A program made the position numbers and the translations under genes. The notes beneath the pieces were generated by a model. That model did no database searches and was not told the origin of the DNA. It saw nothing but the letters and a program-made list of their open reading frames with translations. 64,000 nt of DNA from Casuarina equisetifolia (lineage: Eukaryota; Streptophyta; Magnoliopsida; Fagales; Casuarinaceae): NCBI GenBank assembly GCA_028551475.1, contig CM052356.1:29973884-30037883 (forward strand). Reading direction: 5' to 3'. This document shows, in pieces, positions 11,851-22,125 of this stretch (position 1 is the first letter of the stretch; the number at the start of each line of letters is the position of its first letter).

Positions 11851-13067
11851 GGCGGGATGTGCTGGAATATGTGAGCAGTTGCATGGTCTGCCAACAACAA
11901 AAATGGCAGAATAATTTTCCTTCCGGACTACTCCAACCCCTCCTAATTCCGGAAAGGATATGGGAAGAAGTCTCCATTGATTTTATCGATGGCCTCCCTC
12001 CATCAAAAGGGAAAACCTCAGTCTTGGTTGTGGTTGATCGATTGTCAAAATTTGCTCGGTTCATTCCTCTCTCTCATCTGTATACAGCAGAAACAGTAGC
12101 AAATGTGTTCTTCGACCAAGTTCTCCGTATATTTGGGATGCCTACTGCAATCACAAGTGATCGGGATCCTATATTTACGAGCCGTTTTTGGTCAGAATTA
12201 TTTAAAGTGCAAGGGATGAGTTTTCGAATGTCGTCGGCATACCATCCACAGACCGACGGTCAAACGGAGGTCACAAACCGTTCTCTTGAGACTTACCTTC
12301 GCTGTTTCACCAGTGAGAGGCCAAAAAAATGGGTTGACTGGATTCCATGGGCAGAGTACTGCCACAACACAAGCATGCACTCCTCAACTAAGAGGACTCC
12401 TTACGAAGTGGTATTCGGTCGACTTCCCCTAACTTTGTTGAGTTACATACCAGGCGCCTCTATGGACAAGGCAGTACAGGAGAAGTTACAAAAGAGGGAT
12501 GAAGTCATCAAGGAGCTTCGCTACCAGCTCCTACAGGCACAGAATCGTATGAAGACTTTTTTTGATCGAAAGAGAACCGAAACCAACTTTGAAGTGGGCG
12601 AACGGGTGTTTCTAAGGTTACGGCCTTACCGTCAATCCTTAGTTGCCCATCGAAGGAGTCAGAAATTATCGCCTCAATTTTTCGGACCTTATGAAATCAT
12701 CCAAAAGGTGGGAACGGTGGCTTACCGTTTACGCTTACCGGAAGAAGGCCGGATTCATCCAGTCTTTCACGTATCTCAATTAAAAAGGTTCGTTCAGCCC
12801 AAGTTTCCAATTGAGACAGAGTTGCCAGTTTTTATTGAAGAAGAAGACGCATACTCCGCTGAACCCGAGGCAGTGCTCAAGGAACGTATTCAGAAAGGAA
12901 CACCTGAGGTCCTGATCAGGTGGAGCGGACTCCCGGACAAGGAAGCCACTTGGGAAAAGGTTGAGGACGTACAACGCCGTTTCCCTGAGTTCAACCTTGA
13001 GGACAAGGTCCTTAAAAAGGGGGAAGTATTGTCACGTCAGCCAACTAAGGATGGGAGCACTTCTTAG
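11829..13067 (+). CDS. Gypsy integrase with C-terminal chromodomain
   Basis: Integrase reading frame open from about 11829 (first ATG 11847) to 13067. The zinc-binding HHCC domain is split: the His half is in the preceding frame and the Cys pair (CMVCQQQK) in this one. The frames are offset by one base in the T8 run at 11831-11838. The catalytic core keeps all three acidic residues in IDFIDGLP, TSDRDPIF and GQTEVTNR. The C-terminal part has the GPY/F-type stretch (SPQFFGPYEII) and a chromodomain (VLIRWSGLPDKEATWE, about 12910-12960). In chromoviruses this domain biases insertion towards particular chromatin. The frame runs a few codons into the 3' LTR. Catalytic residues look intact, so only the frameshift separates this from a usable integrase. 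Confidence 0.93.
   Translation, partial: SFFWKQMRRDVLEYVSSCMVCQQQKWQNNFPSGLLQPLLIPERIWEEVSIDFIDGLPPSKGKTSVLVVVDRLSKFARFIPLSHLYTAETVANVFFDQVLRIFGMPTAITSDRDPIFTSRFWSELFKVQGMSFRMSSAYHPQTDGQTEVTNRSLETYLRCFTSERPKKWVDWIPWAEYCHNTSMHSSTKRTPYEVVFGRLPLTLLSYIPGASMDKAVQEKLQKRDEVIKELRYQLLQAQNRMKTFFDRKRTETNFEVGERVFLRLRPYRQSLVAHRRSQKLSPQFFGPYEIIQKVGTVAYRLRLPEEGRIHPVFHVSQLKRFVQPKFPIETELPVFIEEEDAYSAEPEAVLKERIQKGTPEVLIRWSGLPDKEATWEKVEDVQRRFPEFNLEDKVLKKGEVLSRQPTKDGSTS
13013..13029 (+). promoter_or_regulatory. Polypurine tract of gypsy element
   Basis: AAAAAGGGGGAAG directly precedes the 3' LTR, the normal position of the plus-strand DNA primer. Confidence 0.85.
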
Positions 13068-13486
13068 ATATCAGTCTTTGCAGAGCCTACACTAGTAACG
13101 TGTGGAAAGTAAGACGTGCTTTGTCGTGTTGGAAATTAATGAAGGAGTGGTGAGGGAGACGTGAGCATAGTTATTCACGCTTGCTATCTTTTTGTAATAT
13201 CTTTGTAATATCTTTTGTTAAAGCGTGTGGGATTCCTGTAAAGCACCTTACCGGTTGGTGAAGCCGGAAGGTTATAAGCGGGAGGAGGGCATGACGCTAG
13301 GGAGGAGAAAAAAAAAACCCATTGTAATCCTTTCTCAGACATTTTCTGTCTTTGAATAGTAAGGCTCTGTTAAATCCAAATTTCTCTCACCCAAAATAGG
13401 TAAAAAGAACCGCCATCAGCCTTGGTCTCGAGACTTGGTCTTGAGTCCTCCACCGGAAAGGCGATCCAACGATTGTGCACGTAACA
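13030..13486 (+). repeat. 3' LTR of gypsy element
   Basis: 457 bp, ends TG...CA, followed by the target duplication ATTAT. It differs from the 5' LTR at 13430 only. Confidence 0.97.
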
Positions 13487-14284
13487 ATTATCACGTTTTG
13501 ATTTAGTTTAATTTTCTCATAGATTTCTTAAGCAGCAACCCATTCAACCGTTTAGGTTTTTGATGATATAGACACAAAACCTGAGGCTTGTTCATGGCAA
13601 TACGCAAGAGGTGTCGTCTGCAACTTCAGATTTGAAGATGAAGGGACAAAACATGGTTATACCAAGGGGAAAGACTTGGTCTATGCCTATTAATTCTATA
13701 CGAACACAAACAAAATCATAACCTCAATTGGCTTCTCCTACGTTGTAGTTCTCAGTACGTGAGACGATAAAATCTGAAAACGACTAATAATACAGGAACA
13801 CAACGAGATAACGTTATGAGCACTAGATGTCACTATCTCCCTATATTACGCCGAGTTCAATGGTACAACCTAAATCTGGCGTTCATATCACCACCCAAGA
13901 GGGCAACTTACCAACAAAATCGTTGAATTATGTGTGAGAGAAAGAGACTTATCAGCGCCTTTTTTTTTTTCCCCCTTTTGAATCTTCATATCACAAATCT
14001 GACCTCAGAGGAAGAGAAGACAGTAAAACCAGTTGAACGCCATTGCAATAGATTGAAGAAGAATGTTAGCGATTGGTATAGTGTATCAACCAATATGAGA
14101 GGACTAACTCTATTGTTTTATTTCTATTTTTTTTTTAAATACACTCATTCATTCATGTACCTGGGGTAAGAACCTTGGACCAGGACACCTTAGCTGACCA
14201 CTAGGCCAAGGTGTCTCGGCAAGGATAATGTTTATTCTATTATTGACTTTGTCTAAATAGTACATGTTTCTATTTCTTACAGAC
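13487..14284. repeat. Segmental duplication unit I (right part)
   Basis: Matches 44767-46030 in unit III and 22900-23500 in unit II over long stretches: AACCGTTTAGGTTTT near 13540, CTATACGAACACAA near 13700, CAACCTAAATCTGGCG near 13865, TAGGCCAAGGTGTCT near 14200. No gene recognised; the 79-codon frame at 13930-14169 is not kept in the other copies. Confidence 0.7.
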
Positions 14285-15088
14285 ATTCACACTTGGAATA
14301 ATATAGTAGTTGGCAAATGTCTATGGTCTCTTGTATACAATAACTCAAAATCTTATAGATGATATTAGAAAGTTGTAGGGGAAGAAGTGTTTTAGAAACA
14401 AAGATAAAAAGATCACTACCTTAAAATTGGAGGAATATTTTATAAGTAAGAACTGAAATCTCACTATTAGTTACTATATCATAGTATAATATTGTCAAAA
14501 GTTATTTAGAGCCAAGAGAGAGTAGAGAAGAAATTGAATGGGTAAGAAGGAATATTACAACATAATTTTACAACATAATTTTGTCTGTTGAATCATTTTG
14601 AAAGATAAGTTAATTATAGTAAATTGAGTGGTAGTATGGAATAACTCAATGCACTTACAATGTAAATTTTGCCCCCAACAAGATGAATCACATAAACATT
14701 TATTCTTTAATTGTAGGTTCAAAAATTACATTTGTAGGACCTTACTAGGTATGAATGGACTATATTGAAGAATTAAATAATAGTGAATAAATATGTTAGA
14801 TTATTAAGGCTATTAAATGTAAAAGTTTTGCAGTAACTCTATTAAAGTGTATCCTTCCAAGCTACATCATATCAAATTGAAATGAAAAGGACAAGAGAAG
14901 ATTCAATGGTAAAAGTTTAGATAATTTGATCATTATTACAAAAATCCAAAAGAACATGAGAAGTAAGACTTTATTAGTTTGATGAGTATAGCCTACAAGT
15001 TTTTAAACTTAAATGATGATGATGTAATTGAACAATTTTATATTTTTTTCATGATATATATAATACTTAAAATTTCACCCAAAAAAAA
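14285..15088 (+). mobile_element. LINE family B 3' fragment in unit I
   Basis: 5'-truncated plus-strand copy matching the reverse complement of the full-length LINE B at 15781-16600, including the zinc-ribbon region near 14660-14720 and the terminal GATATATATAATACTT plus ACCC and A8 at 15088. It is full of stops. Its 3' junction matches that of the copy at 46155-46500 in unit III. Confidence 0.75.
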
Positions 15089-15240
15089 TTTCCATTTATT
15101 TATTTATTTTCATGAGTTGCTTTTCTTATTATAATAAGCTCACACCTAGCTCATGTGTTCTTTGTTTTATTTTATCATTTTTTATTTCAATATTTTGGCT
15201 TGTACCAATAACACTTATTGGATGCTTGTGTATTATTCTT
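15089..15240. repeat. Segmental unit sequence matching 23620-23750
   Basis: Contains TATTGGATGCTTGTGTAT and neighbouring sequence also present at about 23725. The match stops at about 15240, where CYP716 promoter sequence begins. Confidence 0.6.
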
Positions 15241-15480
15241 TAAGGTTTGAGGTGCTTTAAGGTGGTTTGTAGCAATGTCTATTTATAGGCACTTTAGCTT
15301 TGACATTGGATGGTTCATTGGCTTTTAGTCCATCTTGGTGGTTGTATTAAAGTCCTACAAAGCTAGCTCTCCCATAAGAAAATTGTGCCAATAATAATTT
15401 TTTTTAACAAAAAAGACTTATATACTCTTTTAGTTAACTTTTAAGTAATAATAGTTTTTTTTATGAATATGTGAGTTTAT
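15241..15480 (-). promoter_or_regulatory. Orphan CYP716 promoter and 5' leader remnant
   Basis: Collinear with 6805-7040 upstream of CYP716A copy A: GGTGCTTTAAGGTGG, a TATA element (15279-15288), GGCACTTTAGCTTTG, TTGGATGGTTCATTGGCTTTTAG and GACTTATATACTCTTTTAG all match. The ATG and all coding exons are missing. It shares the AT-rich insertion found beside copy A but not copy B, so it derives from an A-like copy. No TATA-driven gene follows it. Confidence 0.8.
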
Positions 15481-15760
15481 TTATTTATGAATAAGAGAAT
15501 ATAAAAACTTAAAAATATACTTCAATATTATGATTTATCTAATGAAAATTGAGTTAGAAATCCTCTAATTATGACACAACAAAACATTTTCCTAGGAAGG
15601 TTGAATATTCCTAAATAAAAAAGCTCTCTTACACATTACTTTCCTAATTCTAACTAATAAAATTTACTTTTCAATGACCTTATTTTGAAAATGTCTACAA
15701 TTTCATTTAGACTATATATAATAGACGCATGCTAAGAAAGAAAGTCTAAGAAGTTTCATA
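15481..15760. other. AT-rich spacer left of LINE B
   Basis: No gene or clear repeat seen. The segment ends at the left target-site duplication of LINE B. Confidence 0.5.
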
Positions 15761-15763
15761 GTC

Positions 15764-15780
15764 TAACCTACTTTCAACTT
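15764..15780. repeat. Left target-site duplication of LINE B
   Basis: 17 bp, pairs with 21542-21558 with one mismatch. Confidence 0.8.
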
Positions 15781-15849
15781 TTTTTTTTTTGGTGAAAGGT
15801 TAAATTATATATCACCCATAAAAAAATTTACAAGATTGTTCGATTACAA

Positions 15850-18800
15850 AATATCATTATCTAATCTTAAATATTGCATTTGGCAAATTTCAAAGCTCTT
15901 GTAAAAATTTATTACAATTTGTAAGCTTGACTCCTCTGGTAGATGAAATCTTTCCTTTTACATCCTTCTTGATTTTAGTAATAATGGTTAGGTTATCTAG
16001 ACTTGTATTGCTAAATCTTCTTTTATTCCTTTCTCTCCAAATGTGATACAATACAGCCTTGAAAGATCTACTAAGCAAAGTTGTTGCAAAGCTCTTCTAC
16101 TTAACATTCTTGATCATCCAACATATTTTAGTTTTCTAGTGTTCAATTCTTTTAGTTAATCCATTCATGCCTAATAACGCCTTCTAGATGTAGTTTGTGA
16201 ACCTATACTTAAAAAATAAATGTTCCCGTGATTCTTCTTCTTGTTGGCAGAGGTTGTATTGTAGATCCACTGAACTATTCCATTTAGCCACCCAATCTGT
16301 TATGGATAGTTTGTCTTTCAAAGTGATCCAGAAGATAAAATTATGCTTTAGTACTTTTTCTTTCCAGACAAGTGTTGCCCATTTAGTATTTTCTCTATTC
16401 TCTCTTAGTGCTACATAACTTTTGGTAATATTATATTCTGAGTCCATCACTAGTTGTGTGAGTTTACTTCTTACTTGTAAAATATTCTTAAAACTTTATG
16501 CTAGTGATCCTTTCATCTCAACTTCTAATACATTCATTTCCTTCAAATTTTTTGTTATCATCCATTTAACCTATAAAGAGTTTGAGTTGGGGTGCACAAG
16601 AGACCATAAGAGTTTTTCAATTGTCGCCTTATTTCAAGTATGAATGTCTATCAAACCTAGTCCTCCAGAAATTTTAGGCTAACAAACTTCTTTCTATGCC
16701 ACTTTTGCTACACATCGTCCATTAGATTTACATGTCCAAAGGAAAGTTTTAATCCTTTTTTCAATTTCATAAAGAGTCTATTTTGACAATAGAAAAATTT
16801 ATATCCAATATGTTTCTAATGAGAACAGAACACTTTTTGCTAGCTGCAGTCTCCCCCGATAACTAATATCCTTAGACTCCTAACCTTCAATTCTCCTTAA
16901 TATCTTTTCTGTTAGGATAGTACAATTTAGGTTGGAGAGTCTTTTAGTAATAAATGGAACTTCCAAGTATTTTATGGGAAGTTGACATTCTTGGATAGGA
17001 ATATGATCAAGTATTAGAGCCTTTTCCTGTTCAGACAAGCCTGAAAAGAAAATTTGACACTTTTCTGGATGCATCTTCAAACCTGTTATATCTTTAAACT
17101 CTTACATAGCATCTAGTAAACACAATATAGACTCAATATCTCAATGAGCAAGCAAAAAGAGATCATTAGCAAAGCATAGATAAGTGATCTTCTTTTTAGC
17201 ACATTTCCAGTGAAATTTAAACTTTCTAAAAGATATTTTTTTTGGTATAATTCTATTAAGAATCTTCATCACAATAACAAAGAGAAAAGGAGAGAGAAGG
17301 TGTCCTTGTCTAAGTCCCTTTACCCCCTTAAAAAAACCTATATGAGAGCCATTGATGTTCACAGAATATCTAATAATAGTGATGCAGCTTTCAATCAGCA
17401 ATCTAAATTTGTTTGGGAACTTCAAAACTTTCAGAGTATTTAAGATTGCATTCTAGTTTATTAAATCATATGCTTTCATAATATCAACCTTAATTGCCAC
17501 CCTTTTCCCATGAATATCTTTATGATTATTATGGATTAACTCTTGATATAACAAAATATTTTCTTTAATGTTCTTTCTTGGCACAAAAGCTGTTTGACAA
17601 GGATGTATGAAATGAGGCAAAGCTAGACTTAATCTTTCTGCCACAATTTTAGATATGATCTTGTACAACACATTGCAATAGGAGATTAGTCTAAAATCTT
17701 TCATATTAGTGGCATTAATTTTCTTAGGGACAAGGGAGATTATTGTTGAATTTATGCTTTGCAGTAGCTGTCTCCTTTGAAAGAAAGCAATAACTACATC
17801 TTTTATGTCACTCCCTATAATACTCCAAGCTTTCTTGAAGAAAAATTATTATATCCATCAGGACCTGGAGCTTTGTAATAACTAAAAGTATTAAAGACCT
17901 TTTGTATGTCTTCTCTTTGTCTCTTCTAGAATTTCTGTGGGAAATAACTCTTTTAATTTTGTTTCTGATGGTTTGAAGTTGGTTTGCCCTCCCTAGCAAG
18001 TTTTGATAGTAACTTAGAATTTTGTTCTTTATCATTTCAGGATCTTTAGTAAGTTGCCCATCATCTATTTCCAACTTGACAATGTGGTTTTTTGCTCTCC
18101 TCTTCATCATGCTTCTAAAAAAGACTTTACTGTTATAATCTCCCTTTTTATCCAAGTATTTCTTGATTTTTGCTTTAGAAGTATTTCTTCATGCTTGCTA
18201 TGTATTAGTAACTTTTCTAACCACTCCTTTTCTTCATTGCGCAATTAGGTATTTGAAGGGTCATAAAAAAGCTTTCCTTGTGCTATTTGTAGCTGCTTCC
18301 TTGCTACCTTTATTTTCCTTGGCAATTCTCCAAATTCCTCTCTATTTAGCTTTCTCAACTCTTTTTTCATTTCCTTCAAGTTTATCATTATTCTGTACAT
18401 TATAGTGCCCTCAACCTTTTGTTGCCAAATATTCCTCATTATTGTCATAAATTAGGGGTTGTCTAGCCAGAAGTTAAAAAATCTAAAGGCACTTTTATGT
18501 CTTGGTCTATTATTGCCCACCTTGATAGTGCAAGGACTGTGATATGACAATCCAGGAGTACTAAATTTAATGGAGAAATCTATGTTACTTTGCAACCATT
18601 TATGGCTTAACAAACATCTATCCAATTTACTGCCTTTGAACCCTATTCCTTTACCTTTGTTTGTCCATGATAGAAGAGGTCCCACAAAGTTGGTTCTATA
18701 AGTTCTACATCACTTATGAACTTGTTGAAATCTTCTATTCCTTCTATCCATCTGCTAGCTAGACTGACCCTTTCATTTAGATTCCTCACTATATTAAAAT

Positions 18801-19225
18801 CTCATACTAGTAGCCATTGAGTGTCCTTTCCATAACTGTTATAACATTGTGTGAGGTTACTCCAAAGATCCTTCCGTTCATTTGCTGCATTTGCTATATT
18901 GATGGCAGATAAGTACTATACTTTATGCCTCTCTTCTACTTTACAATTCATTACCTGTTTAGAACTACTAAGCACTATGATGTTGATCTATGGCTTTTTC
19001 TATACAATCTAAATCCTACCATTTTCATTATCTCTATAATTGTGGACAAAACCTCATTGGGGAAAAAGAGAATCTATTACCCATTGTGCTTTATCTTCTT
19101 TTATTTTGTGTTCTAAAAAAATGACAATGTCAACTTTAGCATTCTTGATAACTTTTTGTACCTCCTTTTGTTTAGAACTTTTATTCATGCCCCTAACATT
19201 TCATGAGAATATGATAATTTGTTTG
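15850..19225 (-). pseudogene. LINE B ORF2 (endonuclease, RT, zinc ribbon)
   Basis: Broken ORF2 traced in pieces. The endonuclease starts near 19215 with S*NVRGMNK, where the usual Trp is TGA. Its C-terminal part is at 18685-18452 (GLSYHSPCT, FRFFNFWLDNP). The linker is at 18448-17808. RT lies at 17704-17453 (DFRLISYCNVLYKIISK, AIKVDIMKAYD) and 17425-17141 (GVKGLRQGHLLSPFLF, CFANDLFLLA). The catalytic FADD box is FAND here. Thumb is at 17080-16880. The zinc-ribbon RT-associated region is at 16450-16184 with a C...H pattern (NLCQQEEESREHLFFKY). The C-terminus is at 16078-15890. In an active LINE this protein nicks target DNA and copies the RNA in place. Confidence 0.88.
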
Positions 19226-20431
19226 GGGGTATAATGTTTTCTCCTTCAACACCTTCAAAACCTACAATATCATTGCATCTTGCTTCATTTGGTTCCTGAT
19301 GATTATTTATCAGCACACTAAACCTATTACTGGAGTTGTCCTTCTCACATGTATTCCTTTTAGGGCTCCTTTTGTTTCCCCTTCCATTTACACTTGCTTT
19401 ATTACTTTGTTCTAATTTGGCCTTTGGACTTGTGGTGGATTCAACTTCATGTGTTGTTGAATTTGTAATTTTATCTCTTATATCCTCATGTCCTTGGTCC
19501 TCATGAACTTGATCTTCATTACCTTTATCTAAATGTTCTTTATCCTCACGTCCTTCATCATGTTCTCCGTCTAACTTAATAGCTTTTGTACTGGAACCCA
19601 TATCTCTTTTTTCTTTGTAACACAATCCTTATGTCCAAAGTAATCACATTTCTTGCTTATTTTAGGTAACCAACAATACTTCACTTTTACCTAAAAAATA
19701 GCACCATTTCCTATGTCAATTTCAAATGAAGTTAGTAGAGAACATTTTGTAACTATTTTAACACATACTTTTGCATATGATATCCTTTGTCTATGTTTAG
19801 TAGCTTTATCCATGTATAATGGCTTTCCAATAGCACTAACTACATATCTCATACCAATCTCATCCCATAGAGCATGTGGGACATTATGCAACTTTATCCA
19901 AATTGATATTGAAATGATTTTTTCTTTCTGCAATCTAATAGTATTATGCCATTTTTGCAGAAACATTGGTTTTCCTATCACATCACATACTCCAGCTTCT
20001 AATACTTCCTCCATCTTTTGTTTATTAGAAAATCTAAAGAAGAAGAAACCACTATTTGTTACAGAAATATCTACTAAGCTTTGTTTTCCCCAGTGCTTTT
20101 CTACAATTACTTTAACTACAGAAAATGATAATTTTGAGCCCAAAAAGAAACTCACAACACAATTTTCATAGAATTTACTTCCTTTTTCAATAACTTCCTT
20201 AGGAGGAGCAACTCTAATTTTCCCATCATTTAATACTAATGGCCGGTATTTCATATGAGCATTTTGTGCTAATCCTCCTACTACAACCTTACTCCAAGAT
20301 TCATGCTTTCCTTTATGTTTGAAGCTCTCCTTAAAGATAATGTTGTTTGTCTTTTCTAGCCTTTCCTTTTTCTCTTTATTTCTTGGAGGCCCTTGGAATA
20401 AACTTTCTTGGATTTCTTGCTCAATTCTCAC
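19185..20431 (-). pseudogene. LINE B ORF1 (DUF4283-type RNA-binding protein)
   Basis: The open part at 20431-19691 (246 codons) contains a DUF4283-like domain (FFFFRFSNKQKMEEVLEAG, SISIWIKLHNVPHALW) typical of plant LINE ORF1 proteins. It reaches a stop at 19691-19693. A CCHC-type knuckle (KKCDYFGHKDC) follows near 19640 in a shifted frame. An acidic, Asp/Glu/His-rich tail is open at 19625-19185. ORF1 proteins bind element RNA. Confidence 0.85.
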
Positions 20432-21059
20432 CTTGTCCTATTAAGCTACATTATCCTTGGTCATACTTTCTTTAGTCATGTTCCTATTTGAAAGAGTTAT
20501 TCATCCATATTTCATTATTTTAACTTCTGTATCATTATTTTCTCCTAAAGATTTCCAACAATCTTTAAGTTTTCTTATTTTTCTTTTCTCTCTTCTCTCA
20601 AGCTCTGCACTATCTGGGTCCATCCTCTGGAACACCTTGACCATCAGCAGTTACCAACTTAGTAATTAACTAATTTGATAGGCAAGATTTTGGTAACATG
20701 TACCAAAAGTTCATGATCTACTTAGTATACAGACCTGATAGATTTTGCCTTCTTCTACCAACAATCTATTTAAAATTCACTCTTCAAACCCTTTAACTTG
20801 ACTTAACTTAACAAAAACATGGCTTTTGGTAGATATATTCTTTTTTATCAATCCAAAACAAATATTTTAACTAAGTAATCAATAATTCAAAACAACCACG
20901 AAGCAGCACACCACAACAAAATTCCCACTTAACACTCACTACACCAACTTCTACTTCTAAGTTGCAAATCTAATATAAAAATAAAAATAAAATAAAAAAC
21001 ACACAGAAACAAGAAATTCCCCACCAACACTCACTACAGCATAGTCTATTCCAATTATA

Positions 21060-21541
21060 ATCTACTATGCAGAAAAAAAAATTGTTTTTTACTCTTTTTT
21101 TTTTTTTTCTTTTTTTTTTAACACTTACCTCCGAGCCTAGGAAATCTGGCGATCAGCCATCAGGACCTTGTCGCCCGCTGACCAGCTCTGCCTCCCACAC
21201 GCCGACCACACCCCTGGCTGCTGATCTACCTCCCGAAACAAACCAGAAACGTTCCTCTGGATCCTACTAAACCCAGTGGCACAGTAGGTGATTCCATCGA
21301 CCAGCAGCAGGCAAGAGATGTGGCTTACGAGCCCCAAGCAGCAGGCTGCAGGCAGGCGACCCGCTACCGCTCGACCACCACCAACAAACCAGACGCCCGC
21401 TTGACCCACTGATTCTCTCTCTTCCAGAATGCCCAGACGACACTACCAACAAACCAGCGCTCGCCCAAAGCCCACAGCCACCGATAGGACTCAGATCTGC
21501 CTCGCACGGACCTCTACGTGCCGTCACACTCAGATCTGTCT
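21060..21541 (-). other. GC-rich 5' leader of LINE B
   Basis: Noticeably GC-richer than its surroundings, preceded (in plus coordinates) by a T-rich tract at 21090-21119. TCAGATCTG occurs at 21491-21499 and again at 21530-21538. It lies upstream of ORF1 in element orientation and ends at the target duplication. It probably acts as 5' untranslated region and internal promoter; the short frames within it match nothing known to me. Confidence 0.6.
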
Positions 21542-21558
21542 TAACCTACTCTCAACTT
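21542..21558. repeat. Right target-site duplication of LINE B
   Basis: 17 bp copy of 15764-15780 with a T to C change. Confidence 0.8.
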
Positions 21559-22125
21559 GAGAATCACAAAAATTACAATACATGTTAATTGAAGGAAACC
21601 ATTAAGAAATCACTTCTATTATGAGAAGTCAAACCCTATAAATGAGTTATCTAATAAAGTTTGTTGATTTCATCTAACTATATCAAGCCATGTCATTCAA
21701 TTTTAATATAAATTTGGCACAATTCCTTATATGTCTTTTTACAACAACAAGAAGATTTGAAGGGCATTAGTGTGAGAATTTATCGTAATTTGAAAAGATC
21801 TCTCTAACTCTATGCTATATTTCTTTTAATGGCAAGATGTATAATTGAAGTTTTTTTACATTTAGTATTATAAATTCATTTACTCCATAACGATGACTTG
21901 GATGGTTCATAAAATTCCAAAACAACCATTCCAATAGAACTTTATTCCACACTTTAAGGTAAAGTAGCCAAAGTTCTTTTTCTCTTTTAGGTGAACAAAC
22001 AATCTACCAAGTGATATTGTAATTCTATGATCTTCCGGATTATTTATCTATAAAAAGTTTTTAATCTTCTTTTCAATCGTATAAATGATTTGCATTGGGA
22101 GGATGAACATTTGCATGCAAACCAT
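21559..22125 (-). mobile_element. LINE fragment, minus strand (family A-like thumb region)
   Basis: Parallels 24590-25160 block by block (ATAATTGAAGTT, ATTCACTTAGTCCATAAC, AAAGTTTTTAATCTT). Read on the minus strand it resembles the RT-thumb region of LINE A at 1900-2290. Degenerate. Confidence 0.55.

Larger units (their letters stand above)
8873..13486 (+). mobile_element. Ty3/gypsy chromovirus-type LTR retrotransposon, defective
   Basis: A 4614-bp element flanked by the 5-bp target duplication ATTAT (8868-8872 and 13487-13491). LTRs of 457 bp begin TGTCACG and end GTAACA. Internal order is primer-binding site, gag, protease, a truncated reverse transcriptase, RNase H, integrase with chromodomain, and polypurine tract. 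The gag-protease-RT-RNase H-integrase order and a C-terminal chromodomain are diagnostic of the chromovirus branch of Ty3/gypsy. Pol is broken by a frameshift after protease, a TGA in RT, a large in-frame deletion removing the RT catalytic centre, and a frameshift in the integrase zinc-binding region. One LTR difference in 457 bp means a recent insertion. Confidence 0.97.
15781..21541 (-). mobile_element. LINE family B, full-length, decayed
   Basis: About 5.76 kb on the minus strand. The poly(A) tail is the T run at 15779-15790. The 5' end lies near 21541. Flanking direct repeats TAACCTACTTTCAACTT (15764-15780) and TAACCTACTCTCAACTT (21542-21558) differ at one base and make a 17-bp target duplication. 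Order on the minus strand: a GC-rich leader (about 21540-21120), ORF1 with a DUF4283-type domain, then ORF2 with endonuclease, reverse transcriptase, zinc-ribbon and C-terminal parts. Plant L1-like LINEs have this organisation. Many frameshifts and stops mean it is inactive. Confidence 0.9.

Noticed and set aside
11847..13067. Possible endogenous pararetrovirus instead of a retrotransposon
   Set aside because: LTRs with target duplication, Ty3-type integrase and a chromodomain are present; no movement protein or coat features were seen.
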